DNA of 22,661 bases from Chloroflexota bacterium (GTDB lineage: Bacteria; Chloroflexota; Dehalococcoidia; Lucifugimonadales; Australimonadaceae). The notes under the pieces are model-generated. The model worked only from the letters and a program-made list of their open reading frames with translations. It made no database searches and was not told the origin of the DNA. This document shows, in pieces, positions 1-7,829 of the stretch. The stretch lies in the NCBI GenBank assembly GCA_026713505.1, contig JAPOOH010000125.1:1-22661 (forward strand). The letters run 5' to 3'. The translations under genes were made by a program, and so were the position numbers. Every line of letters starts with the position of its first letter. The stretch's first letter is position 1.

Positions 1-2
1 CT

Positions 3-224
3 GCGGACCGTTTCAACGTCGTTGCGAAGATCGAAGGAGGCGGCGTCTCCGCATGGGCGGACGCGCTGCGTCATGGCATCGCCCGCGCGCTGCTCTTGGC
101 GGATCCCAGCCTGAAGAAGGAGTTGCGCAAGCACGGCTACCTTACTCGGGACTCGCGCATCAAGGAGAGCAAGAAGTACGGCCTCAAGCGCGCCCGCCGC
201 GCCCCTCAGTACACCAAGCGCTAG
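3..224 (+). CDS. rpsI: 30S ribosomal protein S9, C-terminal part
   Basis: This is the last 73 residues of ribosomal protein S9, a small-subunit protein whose C-terminal tail reaches the P-site tRNA. The readable frame starts at base 3 and the 5' end lies outside the window. Visible family hallmarks are VVAKIEGGGVSAWADALRHG, then GIARALL, then the basic end LTRDSRIKESKKYGLKRAR and RAPQYTKR, which is the near-universal S9 terminus. The upstream partner would normally be rplM (L13), outside this window. A strong hairpin follows 30 bases after the stop. Identification is certain; only the start is unseen. Confidence 0.97.
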   Translation, partial: ADRFNVVAKIEGGGVSAWADALRHGIARALLLADPSLKKELRKHGYLTRDSRIKESKKYGLKRARRAPQYTKR

Positions 225-254
225 AACGCTCCGCGTTTACGTCTGTTGAAAGCA

Positions 255-282
255 GGGAGCCCGCTCGAATGAGCGGGCTCCT
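255..282. terminator. Bidirectional terminator hairpin between rpsI and the phosphohexomutase gene
   Basis: A 12-bp stem (255-266 with 271-282, one G-T wobble) closes a GAAT tetraloop. It lies between the rpsI stop at 224 and the stop of the convergent minus-strand gene at 285, so it probably ends both transcripts. The plus-strand flank is CTTCATGC, a very short pyrimidine run rather than a classic U-tract, so this is assigned on position and stem strength. Confidence 0.8.
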
Positions 283-284
283 CT

Positions 285-1706
285 TCATGCTCCTGCGATG
301 CCGCGCAGGTCCTGGAGCATCTCCGCGACGCGCTGCGGGCTGTCCCCTTCCGCGTAGATGCGGAGCAGCGGTTCCGTGCCGGAGGGCCGTATGAGCCCCC
401 AGAACCCGTCCTCCAACACGTAGCGTACGCCGTCCATGGTGTCCGTGCCTGTGACACGCAGACCCGCGATGGAAGCGGGTGGTCTTGCAGCGAGCGCCTC
501 GGTATCCGGCTTCGGGTCGCCGGGAGCGAGGTCTACGTCCAAACGGTCGTATGCATGCTCGCCCACCTTTTCGAAGAGCAGCTTGACCAGCTCAGAGGCC
601 CGCTTGCCCGTCCGGACCATCAGCTCCACGAAGAGCAGACCGCTGAAGATGCCGTCTCGCTCCGGGATGTTGCCGCGGAACGCGTAGCCGCCGCTCTCTT
701 CTCCGGCCGCGACCGCGTCGTCCGTGATCATCCTTGGGCCAACGAACTTGAAGCCCACCGGCGTCACGGTGACGGGCAGGTCGTAGCGAGCAGCCAGCTT
801 GTCCACCATCACGCTTTGCGTAAGCGACCGCACGATGGGTCCGCGCATCCCCTTGCCATCCATCTGGTGGAGGCAGAGGAGAGAGAAGGTAGAGAGCGTG
901 TCGATGAACGTCCCGTTCTCGTCGAGCACGCCCAGGCGGTCGGCGTCGCCGTCGTTGGCGAGCACTACGTCGAAGCGCCCTGCGCGCGCGGCTTCGATGC
1001 TCGGCCCCAGGTTGGGCTCGATCGGCTCGGGCTGGCGCATGCCGGGGAATGCGGGGTTCCTCTCGGCGCGCATCTCCTGCACGTCTGCTCCCTTTCCATC
1101 GAGAGCGGCGGCGACGTAGCCCGCGCCCGCACCGTGCATGGCGTCGATGCCGATGCGCAGGCCGGACTTCGCGATGGCGTTCAGGTCCATGGCCGCCGCG
1201 AGGTTGGCGAGGTAGGGTCCCTTCATGTCGACGATCTGGGCCTTCGGAGCGTCCCGTCCGGGCGCTTCCACGCCGCCCGCGGCTTGGAGGGCGTCGATGT
1301 AGCGTTCGATCTTCTCAACGATCTCGGGCGGCGCACTGCCCGCGTAGTCCGGCTTGTACTTGAAGCCGTTCCAGAGGCCGGAGTTATGACTGGCGGTGAT
1401 GATGGCCCCGCCGCCCGCCCGCTGGTGGAGGATGCTGTAGCTCACCACAGGAGTGGGAGAGACCTGGTCCGACAGGAAAGCCGGCACACCGCTTGCGGCG
1501 ATGACCCCTGCGGCCTCGGCTGCGAACTCCGGCGAGCCGAAGCGGGTGTCGTACCCGACGACCGCTCCCCGGTTGCCCAGCCCTTCGTCCTTGAGATACG
1601 CGGCGACCGCTGCTGCGCAGATGCGCACGTTCTCGAACGTGTAGTCGCGGGCGATGAGGGCGCGCCAGCCGTCCGTGCCGAACCGGATGAGCGGAGCGTC
1701 GCTCAC
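285..1706 (-). CDS. Phosphohexomutase (phosphoglucomutase/phosphomannomutase family)
   Basis: This 473-residue alpha-D-phosphohexomutase should move phosphate between C1 and C6 of a hexose phosphate through a phosphoserine. The four family loops are in order: the catalytic serine in TASHN (104-108), the metal-binding DGDADR (252-257), the sugar-specificity loop EESGGYAFRG (336-345) and the phosphate-binding RPSGTEP (440-446). The EESGG loop differs from the GEQSGH type of GlmM and the GEMSGH type of classical PMM/PGM, so the substrate is open. The GTG start at 1706 is chosen because it overlaps the metK stop (GTGA), has AGGGG upstream and gives the usual N-terminus IRFGTDGWR. It is the last gene of the SAM-cycle operon. 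The frame stays open upstream into metK, but that part is metK shadow. Confidence 0.9.
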   Translation of the reverse strand: MSDAPLIRFGTDGWRALIARDYTFENVRICAAAVAAYLKDEGLGNRGAVVGYDTRFGSPEFAAEAAGVIAASGVPAFLSDQVSPTPVVSYSILHQRAGGGAIITASHNSGLWNGFKYKPDYAGSAPPEIVEKIERYIDALQAAGGVEAPGRDAPKAQIVDMKGPYLANLAAAMDLNAIAKSGLRIGIDAMHGAGAGYVAAALDGKGADVQEMRAERNPAFPGMRQPEPIEPNLGPSIEAARAGRFDVVLANDGDADRLGVLDENGTFIDTLSTFSLLCLHQMDGKGMRGPIVRSLTQSVMVDKLAARYDLPVTVTPVGFKFVGPRMITDDAVAAGEESGGYAFRGNIPERDGIFSGLLFVELMVRTGKRASELVKLLFEKVGEHAYDRLDVDLAPGDPKPDTEALAARPPASIAGLRVTGTDTMDGVRYVLEDGFWGLIRPSGTEPLLRIYAEGDSPQRVAEMLQDLRGIAGA

Positions 1707-2932
1707 TGTGCCCCTCCCAGGTTCGCATCCGCGCGCAGCCTTTCCGCCTTGTCTGTCCGCTCCCAGGGAAGGTCGACGTCCATGCGGCCGAAGTGGCCGT
1801 AGGAGGCTGTCGGCCCATAGATGGGCTTTCGGAGTTCGAGGTCGCGGATGATCGCGCGCGGCCGCAGGTCGAAGTGCTTCTTGACTAGCTCCGTGATGAG
1901 CGCGGTGTCCACCCTGTTCGTGCCGAACGTTTCGACCGCAAGGCTCGTGGGTTCCGCAACACCGATGGCGTACGAGACCTGCACCTCGCAGCGGTCGGCC
2001 AGACCAGCGGCGACAACGTTCTTCGCGACCCATCGTGCGGCGTACGTGGCCGAACGGTCCACCTTGGTCGGGTCCTTGCCGGAGAACGCCCCGCCCCCGT
2101 GGCGCGCGACGCCCCCGTACGTGTCGACGATGATCTTGCGCCCGGTGAGGCCGGAGTCGCCGTGCGGACCGCCAACGACGAAGCGTCCTGACGGGTTCAC
2201 GTAGATGCGCGTCTCGTCGTCGATGAGTTCCGCGGGCACCTCCGCGCCGATGATGTGCTCACGTACGTCCTGCTCGATCTGCTCGTTGGAGACGTCCGCG
2301 CTATGCTGCGTGCTCACGACGATGGCCGCGATGCGCTTCGGCTTGCCGTAGGCATATTCGACCGTTACCTGTGACTTCCCGTCCGGCTTGAGGTAAGGGA
2401 CGACGCCTTCGCGCCTGGCGATGGAGAGACGCCTGGTGAGCTTGTGCGCGAGCGAGATGGTGAGCGGCATGAACTCCGCCGTCTCGCTGCATGCGAAACC
2501 CACCATCATTCCCTGGTCGCCCGCACCGAGGTTCAGCTCATCGGTTGTTCCGTCCCTCCCGCGCTCTTCGAGCGCGGTGTCCACTCCGGCCTTGATGTCC
2601 GGCGACTGCTCGTGGACACGGACGATGACCTCGCACGTCTTGTAGTCGATGCCGATCTCCTGGTCGTCGTAGCCGATCCGCCGGATGGTATCGCGGACGA
2701 CGGCTTCGTAGTCCACCTTGGCTGTCGTGGTGATCTCGCCGACCACGACGACGATGTTCGTGCCCGTGGCAGTCTCACAGGCGACGCGGGCCATCGGGTC
2801 CTGGGCGTAGATCGCGTCAAGTATCGCGTCCGACACCTGGTCGCACAGCTTATCCGGGTGCCCCTCGGTTACGGACTCTGAGGTCAGCAGATAAGAAGGC
2901 GAGGTCTCGAACGTCGTTCCAGTCTGTGTCAT
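1703..2932 (-). CDS. metK: S-adenosylmethionine synthetase
   Basis: MetK makes S-adenosylmethionine from methionine and ATP, releasing phosphate and pyrophosphate, in the cytoplasm. The 409-residue protein has typical family length and all signatures: GHPDK (24-28) at the ATP site, the first PROSITE-type motif GAGDQG (136-141), and the glycine-rich P-loop-like stretch GGGAFSGKDPTKVDRS (279-294). The ATG at 2932 precedes TQTGTTFETSPSYLLTSESV, the expected beginning. It follows ahcY by 39 bases, too short for a riboswitch, and overlaps the downstream phosphohexomutase by 4 bases, so it is probably expressed from the promoter before mtnA. Nothing is broken. Confidence 0.98.
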   Translation of the reverse strand: MTQTGTTFETSPSYLLTSESVTEGHPDKLCDQVSDAILDAIYAQDPMARVACETATGTNIVVVVGEITTTAKVDYEAVVRDTIRRIGYDDQEIGIDYKTCEVIVRVHEQSPDIKAGVDTALEERGRDGTTDELNLGAGDQGMMVGFACSETAEFMPLTISLAHKLTRRLSIARREGVVPYLKPDGKSQVTVEYAYGKPKRIAAIVVSTQHSADVSNEQIEQDVREHIIGAEVPAELIDDETRIYVNPSGRFVVGGPHGDSGLTGRKIIVDTYGGVARHGGGAFSGKDPTKVDRSATYAARWVAKNVVAAGLADRCEVQVSYAIGVAEPTSLAVETFGTNRVDTALITELVKKHFDLRPRAIIRDLELRKPIYGPTASYGHFGRMDVDLPWERTDKAERLRADANLGGAQ

Positions 2933-2971
2933 TCCTTGGGTCCTCCCAACTCCGAGATTCTGTGCGGCAGG

Positions 2972-4243
2972 CTAGGTGCCCGCTTCCCAACCTGCCAGGT
3001 AGGCAGCCTGCTCCTCCGAGAGCGTGTCCATAGCGAGGCCCATCGCTTCCAGTTTGAGCGATGCGACCCGCTGGTCCAGTTCCAGCGGAACGTCGTAGAC
3101 GTCTATCGGGAGGTTTGCAGCGTTCTTCGCCATGTACTCCGCACTGAGCGCCTGGTTGGCGAAGCTCATGTCCATCACAGCGGACGGGTGCCCTTCCGCA
3201 GCAGCCAGGTTTACCAACCTGCCCTCAGCGAGCAGGTTGATCTTCCGCCCGTCCGCCATCACGTACCGATGCACCATGGGGCGCACTTCCTTCTTCTCGA
3301 CCGCGGCGTCTTCCAGTGCGTCGATGTTGATCTCCACGTTGAAATGGCCGCTGTTGGCGATGACGGCCTCGTCCTTCATCACCTGGAAGTGCTGTGCATC
3401 GATCGCGTGCTTGCCGCCGGTCACCGTCACGAAGACGTCTCCGGCCCGGGCAGCGTCGTCCATGCGCATGAGCTGATGGCCGTCCATCGATGCCTCGAGG
3501 GCGCGGACGGGGTCCACCTCGGTGACGATGACCTGGGCCCCCATGCCCCTGGCGCGCATCGCTATGCCGCGCCCGCACCAGCCGTAGCCTGCGACAACGA
3601 CGTTCTTACCTGCGAAGAGCAGGTTCGTAGCGCGGGTGATGCCGTCCAGTGTGCTCTGGCCGGTCCCGTAGCGATTGTCGAACATGTGCTTGGTGTCCGC
3701 CTGGTTGACCGCGATGATGGGGTAGCGGAGCTTGCCGGCCTTCGCCATGCTGCGCAACCGGACGACCCCGGTGGTCGTTTCCTCCATCCCCCCGATGACA
3801 CCGTCGAGGAGTGCCTGCCGCTGCGTGTGGAGCATGGCGACGAGGTCCGCGCCGTCGTCCATCGTCATATGCGGCTTCGCGTCCAGTACGGAGGAGATGT
3901 GCTGGTAGTAGGTGTCGTTGTCCTCGCCCTTGATGGAGTAGGTGGGTATGTCGTAGGCGACGGCGAGCGCCGCGGCGATGGGGTCCTGCGTGGAGAGCGG
4001 GTTGCTCGCGCAGAGGCGAACGTCCGCTCCCCCGGCCTGCAGCGCGAGAGCGAGGTTCGCCGTTTCGGAAGTTACGTGCAGGCATGCTGCAAGCGTGAGC
4101 CCCTCCAGGGGCTTCTCCTTCGCGAAGCGGTCCCTGATGAGGCGGATCACGGGCATCTCCCGCGACGCCCACTCGACGAGGCGCACTCCCTCCTCAGCCA
4201 GCGACGGGTCTTTAACGTCTCCGAGTCTTCCTTCCGGTTCCAA
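2972..4243 (-). CDS. ahcY: S-adenosylhomocysteine hydrolase
   Basis: AhcY splits S-adenosylhomocysteine into adenosine and homocysteine using bound NAD, relieving product inhibition of methyltransferases. The catalytic Lys185 and Asp189 lie in TKHMFDNRYG, the NAD loop is GYGWCGRG (219-226), and the late motif HPSAVMDMSFANQ is intact. The frame is open further upstream, but I choose TTG at 4243: it has GGAAGGGAG six bases ahead, begins just past the rhodanese stop (4258) and gives 423 residues, the length of the short bacterial/archaeal type. The longer reading would run into the rhodanese gene. The protein ends soon after LAGWEAGT and lacks the longer C-terminal tail of eukaryotic enzymes. 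Confidence 0.96.
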   Translation of the reverse strand: MEPEGRLGDVKDPSLAEEGVRLVEWASREMPVIRLIRDRFAKEKPLEGLTLAACLHVTSETANLALALQAGGADVRLCASNPLSTQDPIAAALAVAYDIPTYSIKGEDNDTYYQHISSVLDAKPHMTMDDGADLVAMLHTQRQALLDGVIGGMEETTTGVVRLRSMAKAGKLRYPIIAVNQADTKHMFDNRYGTGQSTLDGITRATNLLFAGKNVVVAGYGWCGRGIAMRARGMGAQVIVTEVDPVRALEASMDGHQLMRMDDAARAGDVFVTVTGGKHAIDAQHFQVMKDEAVIANSGHFNVEINIDALEDAAVEKKEVRPMVHRYVMADGRKINLLAEGRLVNLAAAEGHPSAVMDMSFANQALSAEYMAKNAANLPIDVYDVPLELDQRVASLKLEAMGLAMDTLSEEQAAYLAGWEAGT

Positions 4244-4257
4244 GTGATTCTCCCTTC

Positions 4258-4611
4258 CTACTCGCCGTAGTCTGTTGGCAGTTCCGCCTCTATCCATTTC
4301 GGCGTGCCTGCCTCGATGTTGTAGAGGCGCTCGGAGTCGAAACCGAGCGCAGCGGCCATCTCAGCCGCCAGTCCGCTGCGGACTCCTGCCGCGCAGATGA
4401 ACAACAGGTCGTTGTCCTTCGGAAGCTTGGCCTCCGCCTCTCCGAGGAAGTCGTCCACGGGAATGTGCACAGCGCCGGACGCGTGTCCACTGACCCACTC
4501 GTCGGGACGGCGCACGTCGACGACGAGCGCTCCTTCCTGTTGCATCTCATGCGCCTCCTGAACGGATATGCGCCGGTACGGTTCGCCGGATTCCTGTCTG
4601 CCTCGTGCCAT
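4258..4611 (-). CDS. Single-domain rhodanese-like sulfurtransferase
   Basis: This 117-residue single rhodanese domain carries an active-site loop CAAGVRS with the putative persulfide Cys73. The domain entry VVDVRRPDEWVSGHASGAVHIP is classical. Such proteins carry sulfane sulfur, but the acceptor cannot be told from sequence. It sits between mtnP (12 bases upstream) and ahcY (14 bases downstream) in an operon for sulfur-containing SAM by-products, so a role tied to sulfur released from, or feeding into, methionine metabolism is reasonable but is inference. The SD GAGGAG overlaps the mtnP stop, indicating translational coupling. The cysteine is present, so this is not an inactive rhodanese homologue. 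Confidence 0.9.
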   Translation of the reverse strand: MARGRQESGEPYRRISVQEAHEMQQEGALVVDVRRPDEWVSGHASGAVHIPVDDFLGEAEAKLPKDNDLLFICAAGVRSGLAAEMAAALGFDSERLYNIEAGTPKWIEAELPTDYGE

Positions 4612-4623
4612 GTCGTTAGCTCC

Positions 4624-5499
4624 TCACTTGTTGGTGTACCGCGAAACGATGGGGCCGAGCCGCTCCAGCGTCTCCTGCGGGGCGAGATGCATGGGCGTGA
4701 CTATCGCGTTGCGCAGGGCATCACCGCAGCCGCACGTGCGCCCGGACGTGAGCCGGGGTATGAGACGGCCCAGTGTTTCCCTGGACGATGCCACGTTTCT
4801 CTCCAGGTTCTGTATCACCACCTCAACGGTCACACTGGCGTACTCGTCGTGCCATACGTCGTAATCGGTCGCGCATGCGAGCGTGGCGTAGCACATCTCT
4901 GCCTCGCGGGCCAGTTTCGCCTCGGGCAGCGCCGTCATGCCGATGATGCTTGCGCCCCACGAGCGGTAGAGCGCGGACTCCGCCCGCGTGGAGAACGCGG
5001 GACCCTCCATCACGATCAGTGCTCCTCCCCGGTGCACCGTTGCCGAGGCGTCTTCCTCGACAGCGTTCGCCAGTAGAGCGCTCAAACCGGCGCAGAACGG
5101 GTCTGCGAATGAGATGTGCGCCACAAGACCATCGCTGAAGAAGGTGCTCTCGCGCAACCTCGTTCGGTCTATGAGCTGGTCAGGCACCACCATGTGCAGC
5201 GGGGCTATCTCCTCCCGCAGGCTGCCGACCGCACTGACTGAGACGACACGCTCCACGCCCAACTGCTTCAATGCGTGGATGTTGGCCCGGGAGTTGAGCT
5301 CCGTAGGCGATATGCGGTGGCCGATGCCGTGCCGCGGAAGGAACGCGGCCGTGACATCCCCCATCCGCCCTATGGTGATAGGCCCGCTCGGTTCTCCGTA
5401 CGGCGTGGAGAGCGTCAGCTCCTGCACGTTCTCCATCTGCATGTCGTAGAGGCCGGTGCCGCCGATGATGCCGACGGTGGCGCGTGGCAGGTCAGTCAT
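4624..5499 (-). CDS. mtnP: S-methyl-5'-thioadenosine phosphorylase
   Basis: MtnP phosphorolyses 5'-methylthioadenosine, the by-product of polyamine and other aminopropyl transfers, to adenine and 5-methylthioribose-1-phosphate. The 291-residue protein shows phosphate-site GGTG (13-16) and PRHG (55-58), SAVGSL (89-94), MEGPAFSTRAES (164-175), the ribose/phosphate segment GMTALPEAKLARE, and ATDYDVW with the Asp pair (212, 214) used for 6-aminopurines. The last two features favour MTA phosphorylase over guanosine/inosine-type PNP. The ATG at 5499 overlaps the mtnA stop as ATGA, so translation is coupled. MtnA, encoded just upstream, takes its product. Confidence 0.94.
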   Translation of the reverse strand: MTDLPRATVGIIGGTGLYDMQMENVQELTLSTPYGEPSGPITIGRMGDVTAAFLPRHGIGHRISPTELNSRANIHALKQLGVERVVSVSAVGSLREEIAPLHMVVPDQLIDRTRLRESTFFSDGLVAHISFADPFCAGLSALLANAVEEDASATVHRGGALIVMEGPAFSTRAESALYRSWGASIIGMTALPEAKLAREAEMCYATLACATDYDVWHDEYASVTVEVVIQNLERNVASSRETLGRLIPRLTSGRTCGCGDALRNAIVTPMHLAPQETLERLGPIVSRYTNK

Positions 5500-6575
5500 G
5501 CCACCTCCGTCACACTCGGCTGCCGTGCCAGGTCCCGCAGTTGCGCCTCGTACGGCGCGCGGAGCACGCCGCGTTCCGTGATGATGCCGGTGATGAGCGC
5601 TGCGGGAGTCACGTCGAACACGGGGTTCCAGACGTCAACCCCCTCCGCCGCGATGGGGTGTCCTCCCAGCGAGGTCACCTCAGCGCCGGGCCGCTCCTCC
5701 ACAGGGATGTCCTCTCCACACTGCACATCGATGTCCACAGTGGAGAAAGGGGCCGCGACGTAGAAGGGAATGCCATTCGCAGCCGCCAGTGCGGCCAGGC
5801 TGTACGTGCCGATCTTGTTCGCCGTGTCACCGTTCGCGGCGATGCGGTCGGCGCCGGTGACGACGGCGCCCACTCTGCCGGATGCCATCAGCGCGCCGGC
5901 CGCCGAGTCCACGATGAGCGTGGAAGGGATACCGAGGCGCGCCAATTCCCATGCGGTCAGGCGCGCGCCCTGCAACCACGGGCGGGTCTCCGTGCAGAAG
6001 ACGTGCACCTGCTTGCTGGACTCCCACGCGGCGCGGATGACCCCGAGCGCCGTGCCGTAGCCCGCCGTTGCGAGCGCTCCGGTGTTGCAGTGCGTGAGGA
6101 TGCCGCCGGACTCCGGCATGAGCGCCGCTCCGTTGCGTCCGATCGCCCTGTTGGAGTCGATGTCGTCCTCCCGCATGGCGTGTGCGAGAGAGAGGATGCG
6201 CGCTGCAGCCTGGGCGGGCGTGCCGCACATGCGTGCAACGTCCCGGCACCGCTGCACTGCCCATCCGAGGTTGACCGCGGTAGGACGCGCAGCCGCTACC
6301 CGTGCCGCCTGCGCGTCCAACTCATCCAGGAACACGGGCATGGCGGTGGGCCCGATGTTGCGCGCGGCGAGAGCCATCGCATACGCCGCGGCGATGCCTG
6401 TGGCGGGCGCCCCCCGCACGCGCATGTTTCGGATGGCATCGCCCGCGCCGGGCACGTCGTTGACCGCCAGCCATTCTTCGCGCGCGGGCAGCATCGTCTG
6501 GTCCAGCAGGAGCAGCTGTCCGTCCTGCCAGGTGAAGGGTCGGAGTTCTTCGGTGGTGGTGAGTAGGTCGCTCAC
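5496..6575 (-). CDS. mtnA: Methylthioribose-1-phosphate isomerase
   Basis: MtnA isomerises 5-methylthioribose-1-phosphate to 5-methylthioribulose-1-phosphate, the step after MtnP. The 359-residue protein belongs to the eIF2B-alpha-like isomerase family: RVRGAPATGIAAAYAMAL near residue 52, the catalytic cysteine C163 in HCNTGALAT, TETRPWLQGARLTAWEL, and the catalytic aspartate D243 in TGADRIAANGDTANKIGTY. These spacings match the characterised enzymes. The start is GTG at 6575 with a weak GGACAGAG ahead; it is the first gene of the operon and lies about 20 bases after the predicted transcription start. No mtnB, mtnC, mtnD, mtnE or mtnK is present in the window. Confidence 0.95.
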   Translation of the reverse strand: MSDLLTTTEELRPFTWQDGQLLLLDQTMLPAREEWLAVNDVPGAGDAIRNMRVRGAPATGIAAAYAMALAARNIGPTAMPVFLDELDAQAARVAAARPTAVNLGWAVQRCRDVARMCGTPAQAAARILSLAHAMREDDIDSNRAIGRNGAALMPESGGILTHCNTGALATAGYGTALGVIRAAWESSKQVHVFCTETRPWLQGARLTAWELARLGIPSTLIVDSAAGALMASGRVGAVVTGADRIAANGDTANKIGTYSLAALAAANGIPFYVAAPFSTVDIDVQCGEDIPVEERPGAEVTSLGGHPIAAEGVDVWNPVFDVTPAALITGIITERGVLRAPYEAQLRDLARQPSVTEVA

Positions 6576-6602
6576 GGGCTCTGTCCAGGGGCGTACTGAA
6601 CA

Positions 6603-6631
6603 ATGCTATGGGTGCCATGGCGGAGTGTCAA
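6603..6631 (-). promoter_or_regulatory. Sigma-70-type promoter of the mtnA-led operon
   Basis: On the minus strand a perfect -35 TTGACA (6626-6631) and a -10 TAGCAT (4 of 6 matches, 6603-6608) are separated by exactly 17 bases. The predicted start near 6596 leaves a leader of about 20 bases before the mtnA GTG, too short for a riboswitch. It lies just after the hairpin that would end the upstream lipoprotein transcript. Confidence 0.7.
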
Positions 6632-6692
6632 AGTCTCGAAGGTGCGCGCGTCCTGCTTCGCATCAGCCGGGTCGGACGGACGGGGATGCGCG

Positions 6693-6717
6693 GCGAGCCG
6701 CCCTGAGGGCGGCTCGC
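6693..6717 (-). terminator. Hairpin after the lipoprotein gene
   Basis: A perfect 10-bp GC-rich stem (6693-6702 with 6708-6717) closes a 5-base loop. It is 37 bases past the lipoprotein stop and upstream of the mtnA promoter, so it most likely separates the two units. No U-tract follows on the minus strand, so intrinsic termination would be weak or factor-assisted. Confidence 0.55.
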
Positions 6718-6753
6718 ATGATGAGGAGATGAGTGTAAGCAGGCGGGTGGAAC

Positions 6754-7611
6754 CTACTGACCTTGCAGGCTGCCGCCTCCCGGCAGCGCAGAGTCCAGCC
6801 CGCACTCCTGGGCGGCAGCCATCAGCTCGCCGATCTTCGAAAGGTCCGGCTCTGCTCCCGTGAACAGGATGAGCAGGTCGTCCAGGCTTCCCAACTGCTC
6901 CTCGATGCACCGCATGACGGAGGGGGGAGGCATTGCCGCTCCGCTGTCTGCTGCGAATCGAGCGGCCTCCTCGTCAGTCATGCAGAGTTGCATCTGTATG
7001 GCTGTGCCGAAGAGCTCAGCAGGGTCTTCTGGCGGTCCACCGATCCCAAGCACGCTGGGGTTCTCCGTCGCCAGGGCACTGATGCAGCCCCGCGTCTCCT
7101 CGCTCAGTCCTCCAGCGTCCGCAGACATCATGGCGATGCTGATGCCTATGGCGTTCTCCTGCGAAAGGCATTCGAACGGAAGGGCCCCCAGTGCTCCAGG
7201 GGGAGCATCTGCCAGGGGGAGGTTCTGGACGGCATCGAGCGTGGCTGCCCCAACAGCGTCGCGCAGGCAGAGGACCTCTGTTTCAGACAGCACGGCCATG
7301 AGGTCACCCACGGTGGTGCTGTCCGTGATGACGAGATCGTCAACGGAACCCGCTTCCGGTTTCGGCATCATGGCGTCCGGGGTCGGCTCCTCCATAGGTG
7401 CCGGCTCGGGCGTGGGTGTCGGCGTGGGCGTGGGCGCCGGAGTGGGAGTCGCTGTCGGTGTCGGAGTTGGCGTTGGCCGCGGTGTCGGGGTTGCTGTCGG
7501 CTCAGGGTCACTGCAAGCGGCAGCAAACGCTGCAAGCATGAGGAGCATGAGGGTGACGGCGGCAGCGCTGCGCAGGCTGACGCGGAGGGACGTTCGCACG
7601 TTTACAAGCAT
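6754..7611 (-). CDS. Putative lipoprotein with Thr-Pro linker and six-cysteine domain
   Basis: The 285-residue product is of unknown function. Residues 1-32 form a lipoprotein signal: basic start, hydrophobic run VTLMLLMLAAF, then AAAC with the lipidation Cys33. The lipobox is imperfect because -3 is Ala. Residues 39-78 are a Thr-Pro/Ala-Pro linker with a low-complexity DNA repeat beneath it. The C-terminal 195 residues hold six further cysteines, several in short contexts such as VLCLRDA, FECLSQE, RGCISAL and MRCIEEQ, which look like diverged repeats of a small helical unit. It is probably outside the membrane, tethered at a distance. It stands alone, divergent from recF, with its own possible promoter and hairpin. 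I do not recognise the domain. Confidence 0.85.
   Translation of the reverse strand: MLVNVRTSLRVSLRSAAAVTLMLLMLAAFAAACSDPEPTATPTPRPTPTPTPTATPTPAPTPTPTPTPEPAPMEEPTPDAMMPKPEAGSVDDLVITDSTTVGDLMAVLSETEVLCLRDAVGAATLDAVQNLPLADAPPGALGALPFECLSQENAIGISIAMMSADAGGLSEETRGCISALATENPSVLGIGGPPEDPAELFGTAIQMQLCMTDEEAARFAADSGAAMPPPSVMRCIEEQLGSLDDLLILFTGAEPDLSKIGELMAAAQECGLDSALPGGGSLQGQ
7402..7497. repeat. Low-complexity hexamer repeat encoding the Thr-Pro linker
   Basis: On the plus strand a GTCGGC/GTGGGC/GTTGGC-type 6-base motif recurs about sixteen times, encoding alternating Pro and Thr or Ala (roughly residues 39-70 of the lipoprotein). It is coding, imperfect, and likely to vary in copy number between strains. 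Confidence 0.85.
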
Positions 7612-7667
7612 GGGGCATACTCCTCTGTGTTCCGGTTATCGAAGGCGCGGCTCTCTACTGTATCTTC

Positions 7668-7698
7668 ATTCTACATGACGGGAATCGTGCCCCTTCAA
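7668..7698 (-). promoter_or_regulatory. Possible promoter of the lipoprotein gene
   Basis: On the minus strand TTGAAG (7693-7698) and TAGAAT (7668-7673, 5 of 6 matches to TATAAT) are 19 bases apart, longer than ideal. The leader to the ATG at 7611 would be about 50 bases. The -10 is good, the -35 and spacing are marginal. Confidence 0.4.
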
Positions 7699-7829
7699 CG
7701 CCAGAGGTCTGCGCTTTGCCCTCGATACCTGACGAAAAGAGGCGCCCGGCGTGGCGGCCCCTGTCAACAGTGTCCTCGTCTACGCCTGCGTGGACTATCA
7801 TTGCGATGTTCCCACCGGAGTATTACGCC

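Noticed and set aside
555..1802. Long plus-strand open frames opposite the phosphohexomutase, and similarly opposite ahcY (2936-4270), mtnA (5484-6566) and gatA (11304-12554).
   Set aside because: They are antisense frames kept open by high GC third positions of genuine genes and show no recognisable protein features.
2933..2971. SAM or SAH riboswitch before metK, ahcY or mtnA.
   Set aside because: The gaps are 39 and 14 bases, and the mtnA leader is about 20 bases; there is no room and no consensus.
7771..7801. Promoter for recF with TATCAT at 7796-7801.
   Set aside because: No acceptable -35 lies 15-19 bases upstream, so the -10 match alone is too weak.
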